Positions 1 to 13,363 of a stretch of DNA of 64,000 nt are shown piece by piece. Where the stretch lies: contig JAYGXS010000002.1 in NCBI GenBank assembly GCA_036362985.1, forward strand, positions 86,564,224 to 86,628,223. The letters run 5' to 3'. The notes below the pieces were generated by a model. The model was not told the origin of the DNA. It saw only the letters and a program-made list of their open reading frames with translations, and searched no databases. Positions within the stretch are counted from its first letter, which is position 1. Each line of letters starts with the position of its first letter. The translations under genes and the position numbers were made by a program. This stretch comes from Ligula intestinalis. Its lineage: Eukaryota > Platyhelminthes > Cestoda > Diphyllobothriidea > Diphyllobothriidae.

Positions 1-1587
1 CAGATCGAAGCCATAGAACCTGGGAATGTGGTCAGCGTCCTTCGAATAAAGGAACGTCCAGACAGCTGGCATCATTCCTTCCCCCTGCTGTGGGGTGTGC
101 ATTGTTCTGCTTCCAACGTTATCTCCATAGTTGTTGATTTGTTAGCGACAGAACCAGGGTTGACAAGCGAATTCACATATTTCCAGGCAGATCAAGGGTT
201 ATTTCCTCCCCATACTCCTCATCGTTTTGCGCTGAGAGTTGACTCCGGTAGATTTATTACCTTACGATAATGTAATAGCGGTTGATGGGTTCGGAAACAG
301 AACTGACGCATTGAAGCGTTTGCCAGAAGGCAATAAACATTTATTATTCTCCTATCAGTGGCGTGCACATTTTGATGTCATAAAATAATCACCCGAATTA
401 AAAGTACAGCGTTTATTGGTTGGCGAGCTGGCCCTGCTTGTCAGTCAGCATCAGTTGGCTGAAAAAGCCTGCAACAAGGGGCCTCATACCCAGACTGAAC
501 CTATAAAGTTACAGGAGTCGTAAAGCGCACTCTTTATGCATTCAATTAAGAAGTTAAAAGTCGAAAGTGACTGTCAATTTATGACATGCATGCCAGAGCA
601 GCGCGGCATTCAATGCGTTCAGCAAAGGTTGATCAACAAAAAACATGTTACGCGAAAGTCAGATATCACATAAACGACGGAAATTCGACTAGATGATTTG
701 TGGCATCCTCATGGGTTTTATAGTAATTAAAGAGCAGACAAACCCCACTTAAAATGAATCCCTTGAGGTTCTTAAAGAAAAACATGCTAAAAAATCGAGC
801 TTCCATATGATGCCCCATTTTAGGGGACAGGCGGATGAGACAGGAACTAGCAAGAACCACAACTATTTGAAAATTGATCATAGGCGAAATTTTACTCCAA
901 ATTACTTTTCTGGTTCAAATACTGATGTAATTCACGCTTGTACGCAACCTCAAACAAAATTTGTCCAAAGTATGCGATCAAACGACAAGATATACAAGAT
1001 ATGACCTACCTGACACAAATTTCCGAAGTTTGCGAATGACTCGTAATCACCCACCAACCAGAGCCAACAAGTATGCCAAAGTTTGGGAATGCTAACGAAC
1101 AACTTGAAACAAATTTAAAACTTAAAGGCAATGCGAAACATAATATTACTCCACCGCTACATTTCAGTAGAGTAAATCCAGCTGAAGACGCCTAATGAGG
1201 CAGAAATGGCCATTCTGAATTTTCTGTCTTACGACTCTCAACACAACTTCTGATGTGGCCGAGATCAATCGTCATGATATAACCTCCCTCGCCTTTAACT
1301 GAATTTCTCCTGTGTCATCTCATTTGGCCGCGAAGTGGAGAATTTTATTACCAAAAATGTGTCGTAAAGCAGGAGAAAGATGCTCAATCGCTCACAGTCC
1401 ACTGACCCTATGTTTTGGTTCCTACCTCATCCCTCGGAGCAGTTTACCGCTATGAGTGCCAATACCCAGACCTCCTTTCTAAACTCAGATCCTTCTTCTA
1501 CTGCCAACGGTATCCCTTCCTCCTCGCAGCGAACAGACTCAATTGAGGCAAAAAGGGTAGGGAAGTGTGTAATCAGGGATCTGGATG
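1..1587. other. intergenic or intronic DNA, nothing assignable
   Basis: A+T-rich sequence with short open frames at 28-270 and 1380-1595 (80 and 71 codons). Neither shows a recognisable domain, a repeated partner in this window or convincing splice context. I see no RNA gene or repeat here. Confidence 0.6.
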
Positions 1588-1595
1588 TTACTTAG

Positions 1596-1857
1596 GTAAA
1601 GTTAGGTTAACCGCGTGCTCTAAAAGGTCGAGTTTTGACCGCCATATACAGGCTGCCTCCACGTAGCGCAATGCATGAGTTGTTTGTGCCCACATAAGTA
1701 CTGGGGTCCACAGTGTTACCCTATCAAGTAGTCTTTGCACGGCTTTGATTTGCACCAGGCAAACAGATTCTGAACTTCGGCTTGACTGTCTACCTAGTAG
1801 AGGAAATACTCCAACGTGGGCACCGCGTTCGTACCGAGAGATATCGTCCACCAGCAA
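1596..1857 (-). pseudogene. Penelope-like endonuclease C-terminal fragment (family J)
   Basis: Read on the minus strand, this frame ends with AQTTHALRYVEAACI and HAVNLTLP. These align with the C-terminal stretches of the two larger family J relics at 33.1 kb (RTNQTVRYLEAAYI) and 26.4 kb. In this family the segment lies downstream of the GIY-YIG fold and holds the glutamate-bearing helix (the E in RYVEAA). The upstream linker, the CxCG/Y-I-G block and the RT are all absent, so this is a heavily 5'-truncated retrocopy of about 85 codons. The part nearer 1857 aligns only weakly. The call rests on comparison within the window. It encodes nothing functional. Confidence 0.6.
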
Positions 1858-3108
1858 CGTCCCACCAATAAGGAAAGGATCACCTGTTTTTCCTTGACCT
1901 CAATGATTCGGGATCACGTTTGAATCCAAGCCTGGATTTGAGTGACACTTATGTCCTTTATGGACAGAGCTTTATTTAAGAGTCAAGCAAGTAGGTGCGA
2001 TTGGATCCATTCAGTTTTAGTCTGAGCAGAGATCATGACGCTATTTCTGATCACGATACAAGAACGACGTTTCCGGCAACTTAACCCCTGACTTACCTGT
2101 CAGAGCGCGAGATTCCTCGCTCGACAAAGGTTCCAAGAGTGCTTGTATTTTAACACGTGGTCGACAATCACACCACGACGCGAGAGATTAATTGGATCAC
2201 TATGGTCTAATACTATGAGCTAGCTAGCACCTTCAACAGATAACACGGAGGTTCACAATTCCATTTCAAATAGTACACCCTTGTGACCTCTTATTAACCT
2301 GCTGCTGCACTTTCGGCTGAATAACGCGACCTCGGACTGCAAAGTCTCGTCACGAGAACGTCGAATTCACTTTTCGGGCTTTCTATAAAACTTTTCTGTG
2401 TTATTAATTTTTTAAATACTTAATCTGTTGAAATTACCTAAGCGGATAGAGAACACAAACAAGAACGGTTATTTTGAGGGTAGGCTGAACATTTGATATA
2501 AGCTCCACTTTTCTGGCAATGGCAACCTTTATTGAGTGAACAGATTTGAATAAAGGGAGCGATACAATAATATAGAAAGCTCTGGTTGCCTTTATAGTTA
2601 AAAAGTCTAATCAGTTAAAATGAGCACGAGCTCCCTGAGTCAGCCTTTCAGGTTTCAGCGTTGGCCATTTCGATCAACCTGTGGGGATTTAGGCTACACT
2701 TGAATTCACCTTAAGCTTGCCCGTTATAATCCTAATCGAGCGCACGAAAAACGTGAACGTAAGTTTTACAAGCTATCCACTTTCAAATAATGGCGGCGTG
2801 TCTAAATCCGGAATTAATTGTCGTATTTCAGGTTAAACAAAGAGCCATATTAACTTCTTGCTTGCCGTCAACATACAACCGCAACCACATAAGTATGTTT
2901 GTATACTGACTTAGCTTGGGGAATTTTAGGAAATGACCTGGTCTGGATCCTTCCTATTCCCTTGCATAACAAAAAGCAGCCCGTAATATAAGGTTATTTC
3001 GAACATAGGTTGAAATGCCAAATTTGACTAATCTGCCGTAATAAGCCAGTTAGAGCGAGTCCTGGTTACGGAACACTTGCACTTTGAACCCTGGTCAGTC
3101 CTTCATCG
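1858..3108. other. no gene seen
   Basis: Unassigned sequence. All frames are closed within short distances and I recognise no repeat partner elsewhere in the window. Confidence 0.5.
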
Positions 3109-3635
3109 AGCATTTGAAGTGGACGTGTAGTGGTCGCTGCTGCCCGACACCCTCCTAACTCTTGACGCTACAGGCGTGGTCTCGCAGTGACACTCTTGGT
3201 CACCCACTCACGCTCGACCCAACGCAATGGCCCATGTCCGCATGCAACGCGCGACCTTTGCCCCCGCGCGACAGGGGCGCACACACGCACCTCATACTAA
3301 TCGGGCCAATCAGCGTCCTAAAGCTGACTCACACGATGTCCGCTCTTGTGCCATTGAGATATTTCGTATGATGACGAAGACTCGGGATTCCGCCCCGTCA
3401 GGGATCTGACGTAGGCAGTGTCCTCTGCCGCTTTGATGACCCCACGCTCTTACACGGCCCTCACGGTCGAACGCCATGCCAGACCAATCGGCAACTTCCT
3501 CCTACCTTTTTTGTACATAAGATATTTTTTCCTGACATTGTGGCCTTTCCAAGACTTCTGTCCCATCTCCTAAGGAATCAGGCCTGAAAGATCGTAGTCG
3601 GTAGGGTAAAACCTTCGTGGCCTTAACACCCCCTA
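3109..3635 (+). repeat. G+C-rich dispersed repeat R1, copy 1
   Basis: About 525 bp that aligns almost end to end, in the same orientation, with 62295-62795. Shared anchors include GCTGCTGCCCGAC, CAATGGCCCATGTCCGCATG, the CCAATCAGC...GCTGACTCACAC block and GGGATTCCGCCC. It stands out from its A+T-rich surroundings by base composition. Both copies hold a short frame starting MAHVRM and containing ANQxPxADSH, but the two diverge by indels, so the frame is decayed or fortuitous. No terminal inverted repeats or RT motifs are visible. The class is unknown; a non-autonomous retroelement is possible. Confidence 0.75.
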
Positions 3636-3799
3636 GATACACTTTATTAAGTGAGACAAAGGCTTAGGTTCCTGCACCTGGAGGGGAGAAGTCAATGCAG
3701 TGGATTCCCTATACCATTAAATATTTACCAAAATTTTATTATCCTGCAGCCATCACTCAGTATATTTCAGTCACATCGGGATGTATGCTTTTGAATGGA

Positions 3800-4080
3800 T
3801 TTATTTTTGACTGAATTCAAAACAGCACACCATCTAAACACGACTAGGGAAGTATTATTTCTTTTTTTCATTTGTTTTCGACAACCTTATAAATTCATAT
3901 ATATATTATAAAATTGGACAAGGGTATTCTTTCTTGTTCTCGTTTGGTAGAAAATTACGCCTTCTGCTATAAAAGGTATCTTTGAGTTCAAAAAAAACTC
4001 TCGAAATATCGGAGTACTTTTAAAACCTACAGGCTATTACACACAAATTCAGGTTTCCTAGACTATATGCTGTCTAAATT
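3800..4080 (+). repeat. LK repeat fragment (copy 1)
   Basis: This matches the downstream half of the K segment at 5690-5900 in the same orientation. Shared blocks are TATAAATTCA-TATAT, GGTAGAAAATTACGC, GGTATCTTT and TTTTAAAACCTAC. It is diverged and truncated at both sides. See 60760-61990 for the longest coding-strand copy of the family. Confidence 0.55.
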
Positions 4081-5435
4081 GAGTCTAACCCTGACTATAT
4101 TTTGAGTTTAAAAGTGCGTTGGATTTTCTTCTACAGTTCGCGGCCTGCCAAACGACAACTAGTCCTACGCTTACAAACCCTGATCTATTAAAAAATTGCT
4201 CCAGATTTTTGTTTACTCTTCCTGTAAATCTTTGTCTCGTAATGAGATGAAGCACGAAGTAAAAGATCTCAAATACGATAAAAAGTTTATGGAACATCAT
4301 TACTCAAATTTAATTTGCCGGTGAATTGCAGCACGTGCGAATGCTTTAGAAAATGCAGCTTTGACTACGTGTTTTCCACCGTGTCGCTTACTTCGCAAAA
4401 GTGAATTGAGTTTGATAACTGCGTTCTGCCTGTTCCATAATATTTTATTATTTTGACTAGTTTTACACAAACTCATAACCCTCATTAATAAAAAATAGTT
4501 GCATGGCAACCTTACTTTTGAAAAGTGAAGATGCGTTCGGCTTTTCTAAACACCTTTTGACGACCAGGGTCGTGGGAATACTTAAGGGAACCGACTAATT
4601 AAAAGGGTGCAAAAACCGTTCTGATGGCCGTTCCAAGGATAGAAAAATGTCACCTAGGATCGGGACAATCAACAAAAGCATTAATGGAGTATGAGCGAAT
4701 TTTGATAGTTTTTTATAATGTTTGAACATTCAACCGTTTAACAAGCAGCTAACCCTCGAAAGCAGACATCAAGCAAATAAGCATTTAGTAGTTGTTTTCC
4801 TGTAGTGGGAGACAAAAACCAAGGAAATTAATTGAATATCGTCTGTGTGTTTAGTAGCATATTTGCTCTTATAATTATGAGATAAAAATAGACTTTTAAA
4901 GTAATAAAATTTTATTGCAAGAATGGAACAATTGCTGGATTAAAAGATGGCTCGTTTAGGCATTCCAGTTCCAAACCGGAGTTATCATGATAAATGTGGT
5001 AGCTTAATATTGCATTGTTTAAATGGGAGCGGCTGCAGCAAATAATTGAATAAGAGCCCGCTTGAAATATACTTGCCAAAATTCCTAAGACGCTGTGCCT
5101 GGCAGGGTCCTGCCTAAGTAATAATATCGTTTCTCAAGAGGCACAGAAATGCTTTTTGTGCTACAACTTTGTCCTTCTGCGAAAGGACAGGACTGGTATC
5201 GGCCCCAGGGCAGCTGTCGTATTGTTTGTTCTGATGCTAGCCCGCTGGATTTATTCGATTGCATGCCTAAGGAGTGAACACGGAAGCATAATGGATTGGG
5301 TTAAGTGCAGTCAAAGTCGAACGATTGGCGTACACTGTATATCAGAAGATAGGAGGTAAAGATATCGTCGTTATTCAGCTATTTAAAATAACACAGTTTG
5401 GTGTCCAGTGAACAAACAAGATGCCACTCAAGTGG
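4081..5435. other. no gene seen
   Basis: A+T-rich. Open frames at 4085-4300 and 4300-4509 on the minus strand and 5156-5359 on the plus strand are 67-71 codons long and carry no recognisable motif. Confidence 0.5.
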
Positions 5436-5439
5436 ACGA

Positions 5440-5900
5440 TATTTAAAAGAACCACACAGAATAGCCTACAGTAGGCGGCAGAATTTGTGCAACATGCCAA
5501 CATATGCGAACGATTGACACTCCTTCGTTAAACGGCATTGACTCAGGTTGTACTACTGATTTCCATGTAGTCTATTCTGAAGTAACTTCAGTCATGATAG
5601 GATGCAGGCTTTTTAGCGAGCTTCGTTCTGGCCACTAACAAAGAGTATGTACTGTAAAAAGTAACTACTTTAATAGTATGCGTTTTAATCATTGATTTTG
5701 ACTGCCTTTGTAAATTCAAATATGTTTTATGGAAAGCATGCACTAAAAATTATTTTTTGTACCCGTACGGTAGCAAATTACGCTTTTTTAAAATTGTATA
5801 CTTAAAAAGGGGTATCTTTCGGCTAAAAAGTCTCTAAATTGCTGAATAATTTTGAAACCTACTGACTGGTACACTAGAATTTAGGGCTTAAAAACTGCGC
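5440..5900 (+). repeat. LK repeat, left arm of inverted pair (copy 2)
   Basis: The first half reads on the plus strand as an open frame of about 50 codons containing IDTPSLNGIDSGCTTDF and VVYSEVTSVMIGCRLF. The arm at 6000-6415 and the copy at 10400-10840 give the same peptide with substitutions (IDTLSLNSIDSGF...VYSEVISVMKGC). The following 200 bp are A+T-rich and also conserved between copies. I do not recognise the protein. Preservation of one frame across three copies is what suggests it once coded. About 100 bp separates this arm from its inverted partner. Confidence 0.65.
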
Positions 5901-5989
5901 ACTGTGTACAGATTGTGGAAAAAGTCACATCGTTCTCATAAATGTTGCGAAAGATGTAGAGCATGCTTGATACAGTATAGGCAGCATGA

Positions 5990-6415
5990 ATAACTTGACA
6001 AATTATATCTTTTTTGGAATGAACACTTCACAATAAAACTTTTCTAATACCGAATGATACCCTCTATAAGTATAAAGCGTATAAAGCGTGGTTTTCTACC
6101 GAAGGAATACCAGAAATAAATCTTTTTTTTCGTGGATGTTTTTCATAAAATATATTTGAATTTATAAAGGCAGTCAAAATCAATGATAAAAACGCATACT
6201 ATTTGAGTACTTACTTTTTACATTACAAAAGTTTTGTTATTGGTCAGAAAGAAACTCGGTAAAAAGCCCACATCCTTTCATGACTGAAATAACTTCAGAA
6301 TAGACTTCACGGAAATCAGTAGTAAAACCTGAGTCAATGCTGTTTAACGAAAGAGTGTCAATCTTTCGTCTTTGTTGGCATGTTGCAGGAATTCTGGCGC
6401 GTACTGCATTGTATG
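5990..6415 (-). repeat. LK repeat, right arm of inverted pair (copy 3)
   Basis: This is the reverse complement of 5440-5900 at moderate identity. On the minus strand it reads RKIDTLSLNSIDSGFTTDF and then VYSEVISVMKGCGLFTEF before a stop. The two arms converge on a roughly 100-bp spacer. A single transcript across them would fold into a hairpin of about 400 bp per arm. Confidence 0.65.
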
Positions 6416-6419
6416 GTTT

Positions 6420-9285
6420 ACTGTCATGGCTTAGATTATGTTATCTATCTGCAATCGTCCGAACCTTTGGAGTCAGACGTAACTAACAAGTCCATCTTAT
6501 ACTTGACTATACTGAGTAAATAAGTGTACACTGAAAACCATATTAAAAATTGAGGGTGGAATGATGCACGGTAACACAAGAAGTACCTCCGAAACAGTTA
6601 CAAATTAAGGGTCAGACATACACCGTTTGCCCGGAAGAAGCAGAGATGTGAACGGAGTTGTTTAATCAGAAGATAATGAAAATGGTAAGACAGACATGCT
6701 GGTAGAAGGATGCCGTCACTGACTCACTGTACCATTAGTCAACTCTGCAGGTACTGAATCATCCTGTTTATCTGCAAATGTAGGAAAAAACAGACAAAGT
6801 AAATAATAGAAGGCAGAGCATGGGGTACCTCAAAGGAATACTCTATCTGCCAGCTTTTATCTCAGAAACTCTCCAGAAAAGTCGGGAACGATACAGGTAA
6901 GTCTCTGAAGGCGTCCCACTGAGAAAAAAACATTAAACCACAGTAGGACTGATGGCGACTTCTGAGTCGTCCCTTGCTGACAATGAACTGATGCAAGTGT
7001 GATACAAAAATCAGCGAAACAATAAGAATACTACAGTGCTTGTCACGCCGCTGCGGAAACAAATGGGAGCTTTATAACTGGAGAAAGGAATTAAGGTTGA
7101 GACTCTTTTTTTCGAAAAAGGGGAAAAATAGCAGATGAAGTATCTTTAATAGCGGAAAAAATGGAATGCGAGAAAACCTTAGCTGATATATTCGGTTTCG
7201 GTGGTTGACGGAAATGCTGACTGGAGCAGGGAAAGTGGACTGACCGTTTCAGTTAGCTTTTTGCAACCTCTGGCTTCGTCTATCCGGGATTCTAACAACT
7301 GATATTTAAATTCTTAAGTCAAATGCTGTACCACTCTAACTGGAATTGCACAAACCAATCAGTGCGTGAAATATTCCGACCAAAAAAGAAAGGAATAGTA
7401 GTCCGCGGGGCGTGCGTTGAGCATTCCACTCAATTGCCAAAGATCAAATTTTCAGATTTCGGGGGTCGACAGACTTTGCGTCAGTAATGGCTAATTATTT
7501 TCCTCTTTCCTTTCTGTCCTTTGTTCTACCCATATTCCTGGCCGATATGCTACTATTTTACTAGGCCGTATTCTGAAACCCACGGCACAATTGGTGAACT
7601 CAATGCCAGAAGCATTTCCGTGGCTTGAAACAAGTTAGGCCTATATCCACGTTGGCGATGCAATTTTTCTTTAACCGTCACAGTTACTTTGCAAAAGGCT
7701 TCAAGCCAATGAATAGTCTCTGAACCCAGGTACTTACTAGTTAAAATGAAAAAAACCTTTTAGAGTAGAGCATTTTAGAAAATACTGCCTGTAGGTTGCG
7801 AGAGGTGCTCGGAAGTAGTAGCTGAGTCAGCGCTGCGTGAAAAAGCGGAAATAATGTTATGGACTTTGTAAATTTTCGTAAAATACCCTGCTGCCGTCCT
7901 GTGTTAGCCAAACACCATAACTAGAATGTTTCACTGCATCACTAACACCGACAAAGTAATGGTCAGTTTATGCAGTAGGCGTCTACCCCAACGGCGATCT
8001 TTGCTGCCATTCAGTCGGCTAGGGCTGTCGTCAGGAGTTGGTCGCCGACGGCCTTTCCAGATAACAGCGCCACAATGTGATGAAAGGTTGTCACGGACAG
8101 TGGGGAGAAATACCGCCCCGAAATCAAGTTATAAGCTCTAGTATAGTGTAACATAGGCGCGTCGCCCAGCTGAATCGGGAGTAATAGGAAGTGGTAACGG
8201 CCACGCCCTGGGGACAGTCACCTGCCTTTTTTAACATCTCGTCTTTTTTATCACATGCTTTTAACAGGATTGAAAAATGGCAATGCCGCTTGAATGCACA
8301 AGCTTAACGACGACAGCGGTAGCAAATAAAACTAGAAAAAGCTGTCAATAACAAAGTTATTTATTTATTTCTATCAATTGACTCTGGGAAGGCAGGATTT
8401 TAGACTTTTTTCTCAAAAATGGAAAGTGGCTATGATGCGTATTTGCACAATCGACTATATGATTTATTTCCTGATAGAGTTAATGCCCAATCTTTGCTGG
8501 AATATCAATGTTACGTAAACTACTCCCTTATTTCAGGCAGTGTTGATGGTTAACCTCAGCAGGTTCAAATTTTATCCGATCGATAAGTACCTCGCGCTAA
8601 GTGCACTTAAAGAGTTGCTAGCCAATACCATTGTATAATGAATGATTACTGCAACCATATGTTTGCTAATTACGTTTTGAAGGTGAGTGAGTTCACTCCG
8701 GAACTTGTAAAACAAACGTGTGGTCATTTCACAGACCAGGAAAAGCAATTTGGAAAGTCATTAGTGAGCAATAATTACCAGCTCAAAAAATAAATTTTCT
8801 TGCCAAAATCTCTGCTCAACAGCGAAGATTGGTCTCGCACTTGTTAGCGTATTTTGCGTTAAGTCAACTCTTGCCACAGATAAGAGTTAAAAAATCAAAT
8901 GTCCGCTCATAATGTGGCATGAAACATTATTTGCGATTATCCGTTTACTGTTACATACAATTTCGTACCTAAAACTTGTATAAAAAACTTAAAAATTTAC
9001 CTCCATTCCACTTAGTAATTACAATGGAACAGGTGGGGTGGGAATTTGCAAGACATTTGTTATTAAATAATAATTTTTTTTCAAATAAGGAAATAATTGA
9101 TCGTTGCTCATTTGCTTTTGAAGTTTAGTCGCTATTTCTCTTCTCTCCATTCACATACATGTTTTCTTATATAAACAGTATGGCCCAAAAATCATGCACC
9201 TTGCATGATGAAAGTTGACTTGGCAGTTGATCATATACTTAGTCACGTTATTTTGATTCACTGAGTGGATTGAATCCTGGAAAAG
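6420..9285. other. no gene seen
   Basis: Unassigned. Short open frames at 6862-7062 (minus) and 7926-8141 (plus) lack motifs. A more G+C-rich island lies around 7960-8230 and has no partner that I could find in this window. Confidence 0.5.
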
Positions 9286-9289
9286 CGTT

Positions 9290-10840
9290 TTATTTAGTGT
9301 ATTTACCCTTTAAGTTGAGTTTATTCAGGGTAGTGTGAGTTAATTTTGGTGCAATAGGTGGTCGTCTCATATCGAAGGAATTTCCCTTGTTCTCAAGTAT
9401 GACAGAACCAAACTTTTTATAAATATGCATTATGCTGTGGAAGAGGTCCCTTCCAAATCTGGAAACGTTTGTGCAAAATTGTTCGGACGCAAGTGCAACC
9501 AAGTTTACGGAATCGCATTTTTTTTAAGAAACAGGGAACGATTCATGTTTGAAAAATTATATTTAGGCAACCTGTGAAAATCTTTTGCACAAAATTTACA
9601 AAGAAAAACAAGGTTTGGTCTCACTTTGTTTAACCACATTGTCTACATGACGGATAAGCAGTGTTCAGATGTGTAATGTTAAATGTACATGCAATGTAAA
9701 GCAAGCTTATTACATGTTAGTCATGTAGAAGCATAGGGTTTTGTAGACAAAACGTTCCGGTTATTAGTTTTTCAGAAACAGAACAGACAGAAAAATATTT
9801 ATTTCATAAAATTGCCATATATATGACCAAAGAGATCCTGGAATTAATCCGTTATTGCGGAAAATAATCCACTAAAGAGAGAAAAGTAAGGTCTTTCATT
9901 TACAGTCAACTTGAATTGTTTATCTTCAGATTTATTAAAACAATTTTCATAAGTCTCCAATTTCGTTTTGACATTACGTTAGAAAATTTGTAACCTGGAT
10001 GTCCAATTAAATCGCCTTTTAAAGAGGTATCCTATAATATATTTTTTCATTCATCTTAGAAATACCAATATCAGAGTTATTATGCAGGCGTTCTTTATGC
10101 TCGACAATGTGATTTCCTGTTCAGAGTCATTTCAAAATGTGGTCCAAATGGTCATCTTCATAAGAATTAATATCCAAAAACACATTCTTGGTAAATGATC
10201 TTGATGTTAATCTTATTTTAAAAGTTTTGATTTAAACGTCGAACAGAAGCTCAATTAAGGAATGAACAAATGAAGACACTGAAAAGGCTCGTAATTATGC
10301 CAGAATTGAAAAGATGATACTAAACAAATAGTTATCCATTAATGGTTATATTTATAAAAATGTTTGACTATAGAAAAGTTCTTTTTATAAACTGAAAGTA
10401 GCTTCGTAAAGATTTCAACTTTACAAAATATTCATATTTATTGCGCTAATTTTAGCCATTTTTTACGACTTATTAAAACCGTAAGATACCCTTCCTTTGA
10501 ATATAACCTATAATGCGTAATTTGTTACGCAGCAAGAGCAGGAAATAATATTTTCGTGCGTGCCTTCCATATTATATATTTGAATTTAAAAAGACAGTCA
10601 AAAACAATGATAAAAATGCAACTAATTAGGTAGTCACTTTTACAGTAAATGCCTTCTCTTAGCAGTCATAAAGAGGCTTGTTAAGAAGCCGGCATCCTAT
10701 TGTGACTGGAAAGTGTTCAGAATAGATTACACGATAACCAGTATTACAACCCTACTCAGTGCAGATTAGCGAGTGAGTATCAATCTTTCGCATATGTCGG
10801 CATGTTGCGCGAATTTTTGGCCGTACTCTGTATTAAATTT
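9290..10840 (-). repeat. LK repeat, longest contiguous copy (copy 4)
   Basis: Coding sense is the minus strand. Order from 10840 downward: the K peptide (RKIDTHSL...VIYSEHFPVTIGCRLL); an A+T-rich middle; then a segment reading SYEDDHLDHILK, HIVEHKERL and DIGISKMNEK; then, near the end, LVALASEQFCTN. Each block recurs in the same order in other copies (14200-15200, 60760-61990), which shows that K and L belong to one element of at least 1.5 kb. Stops and shifts break the frame. No RT, integrase, transposase or GIY-YIG motif is recognisable, so the element class is open. Confidence 0.65.
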
Positions 10841-10869
10841 AGTCGCATTTTCGGAGAGCATTAAGGTCG

Positions 10870-11420
10870 TGACATCCGTCACGGGACCCAACCATATTTT
10901 CAAGTTTCAGTTGGCTGACATCTTTGGAAAAGATGACAACTGCGCGAGTGTGGTTCATAGTTCTTAGGTCCGAAATCCACCAGTAAGCGCAGCGACCGTT
11001 TAGTTCCATATTCTTTGCCGAGTCCTAGCCAGCGCCGGAGAATTCTTTATGTGAGGATGTATAGCAATAAACACCTGGAGTCTTTAATCAGATCTGCTGG
11101 AATTGTGAACAATTCATCTACGTCGGGAAAACTAAGAGATTACTCTGGACCCGAATGACGGAGTACGCAGTATCTGTGAGGAGGAAAGATGCTACCTCCT
11201 AGGTAACAGCTCTCTCGACAGGCGAATCCTCGCAAGAGGTTCAAACAGCGTGAACCACGAGCTGCTCAAGTCATAGTTCTCAGGCCCGCAAATGAATTGT
11301 CCTTCCCATATTTCCTACCGAGACCTTGTCAGAGCAGGAAAATAAAGTTTTTTTCCATCCATCGCATTTTCTATTTCAGAACTGCTTCCTTGTACTCGCC
11401 TATTCGTTTCTGTGGACAAT
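10870..11420 (+). pseudogene. decayed Penelope-like GIY-YIG relic (family A)
   Basis: Two pieces of the family A endonuclease lie in the same orientation but in the wrong order. 10880-11030 matches the GPGHIFKF through SGPQSINK part. 11085-11345 matches the CxCG-YVGET-LLRTRM part, followed directly by the GDNRVSRELL part with an internal deletion. At DNA level the anchors are CCATATTTTCAAGTTT, TACGTCGG-AAAAC-AGATTACTC and CTCGCAAGAGG. The tail around 11385-11420 matches the 3' flank of family A. Stops and indels abolish any frame. The disorder suggests two overlapping insertions or a rearrangement. Confidence 0.65.
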
Positions 11421-11429
11421 ATCTTTGGG

Positions 11430-13360
11430 CACTATGCGCTCCGATCGGCTCGGTGGTGGAAAGCATTTGCCTTTAAGGGGTCGTCTAAGTCCAATGATAC
11501 CGAGCTAAATTGTCGCATAATTATCGCGCCAACATGGGTGGTGAAATCGTGGCGATTAGTGACACAGACGCGGACAACCATACGAACAGCAAATCAGTTA
11601 CGACATACTGCGGCGATTTCGAGAAAGGCTAATTGACGTACACATTTGGTCGCGTGACAAGTACGGTCAATAAATTTTGCGCAATTTTTGCCTCTTTTGC
11701 TCGTTTCTGCTATCGTTTCTGATGATGGACCCAAGAAACAATCCGAAACTGAGGCCAGTAAACGTTTTGATTAATTCTTTTAATTTTCTCTGTCTGTATG
11801 TAACGCCAATTAATCTAGAATACGGCAAAGAGAGGAAGATAGTTAATTATACTCCGAGTGGAACCAGATGGAATCCAAATGCTCATTGCATAAAACACAT
11901 AAGTTAGAAGATTTAATGATCACTTTTGCTTCTATAGAGACGATGTGCATATATTCTGCGAGACCATCCACACTTGACTGAGCAAATTGTCGCACAATAG
12001 GGGTATGGGAAAAAGAGCTCTGCCCTAGCGTGAGAAAAATTCAGTTCAGTTTGACCTGATCATTAACGACACTGGTGGTCTGACCTGCTAGAATGACATC
12101 TTATTCATCTTTCTGGAGCAGAGCTTGTGTGGTAAGAGAAAGCGATTTTGTAAGCACCTCTTCCGATAGTTCAGTTCCAGTATAAACCAGCACTGCCATC
12201 ACCGAGTTCGGGCAATTCGGCTTCCGTTGTAAATTTTGCGTCAGCGATAGTTTTCCTTCTTTCGCTTCAGTCACAAAAAAACTTTTATCATGTGGACCTG
12301 AACGAAGACTTCGGGGTAATGACTTATAAGATTTCACCAAAACTACTCCAAGCCAGCGTCCAGCAGCAACAAAAGAGACGACCGCCATCAGGTTGAGCAA
12401 ACTGGTCTTGTTTTCACAAAAACACCTCTTGCAAGGTCCGCGCCTGACATTGCCAACGGTCGCTTAACTACATGAACTATTTACCTCTCTCTCTCCTCAC
12501 TTTGCCGTCTGGTTCGGCCCCACCAAAAACCCGCCGTCACGTAACCAGCTCTCCGTTATCCATCCCAAAACCCCTCTATTTTCATGCCTCACTTTGATGA
12601 AATGACAAATATACTTGACCAAACGATTAACACATGACTCCGTTCCCATATAAATGTACTGGTCGGATGGGAATTTATTGAAAAGTTGCTTATGCTTTAC
12701 AACTGCTGTGTTGAATTATTTCATGGGAATGTTTGCAACATTAAAAATTATAACATGTCATGATAACCTCCATCACGATGGATACATTAAATTTTAAAGT
12801 TAACCACAAAATAAGACGTTACAGTTTTGAAAGCAGGAGCGTCATCGTAGAAGAGAGACGTTGCTGTGAATTAAAAACTGGTTGTGTACTTGCAAATCCT
12901 TCCTGAATGAGATTTATCAAGAAAAAGTTGCTGGATCTATAGGCTGCAACAGGTTTACGTCAAATGCTCAGTTATCATGTACTGCAAAGTACATACTAAG
13001 GTACAAAATATACCGCTGACTTACATTTTTCAAAAACACCTTTCGTGAAGATGGAGGTAATTACTTTTTATTGATAAGACTCCACTAATGTCATGTGGCC
13101 TAACCTATACCGCATTAATAAAGTCAAAAACCAACAGGGTACAACAAACAGACCCTATTCACCGCAAACGTTACCAATACTTAAAATATTCGGCAACAGC
13201 AGTTAATGTAGTCCCCTATATATACCCATAGTCCCAGCATTTTTTCCTACCGAAACGGCGGTAATAGGGTTTTTGAGGGCGGGGAAATAGGACAGGCAGG
13301 GAAGGAAATTTTTAGACGTAAATGAAAAGTGAAAAAAACTTTAGTCGAAGTCGCTTCCCG
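11430..13360. other. no gene seen
   Basis: The longest open frame is 12101-12400 on the minus strand (99 codons), with a hydrophobic start and no recognised domain. The 12480-12600 stretch is C-rich. Nothing else can be supported. Confidence 0.45.
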
Positions 13361-13363
13361 CGG

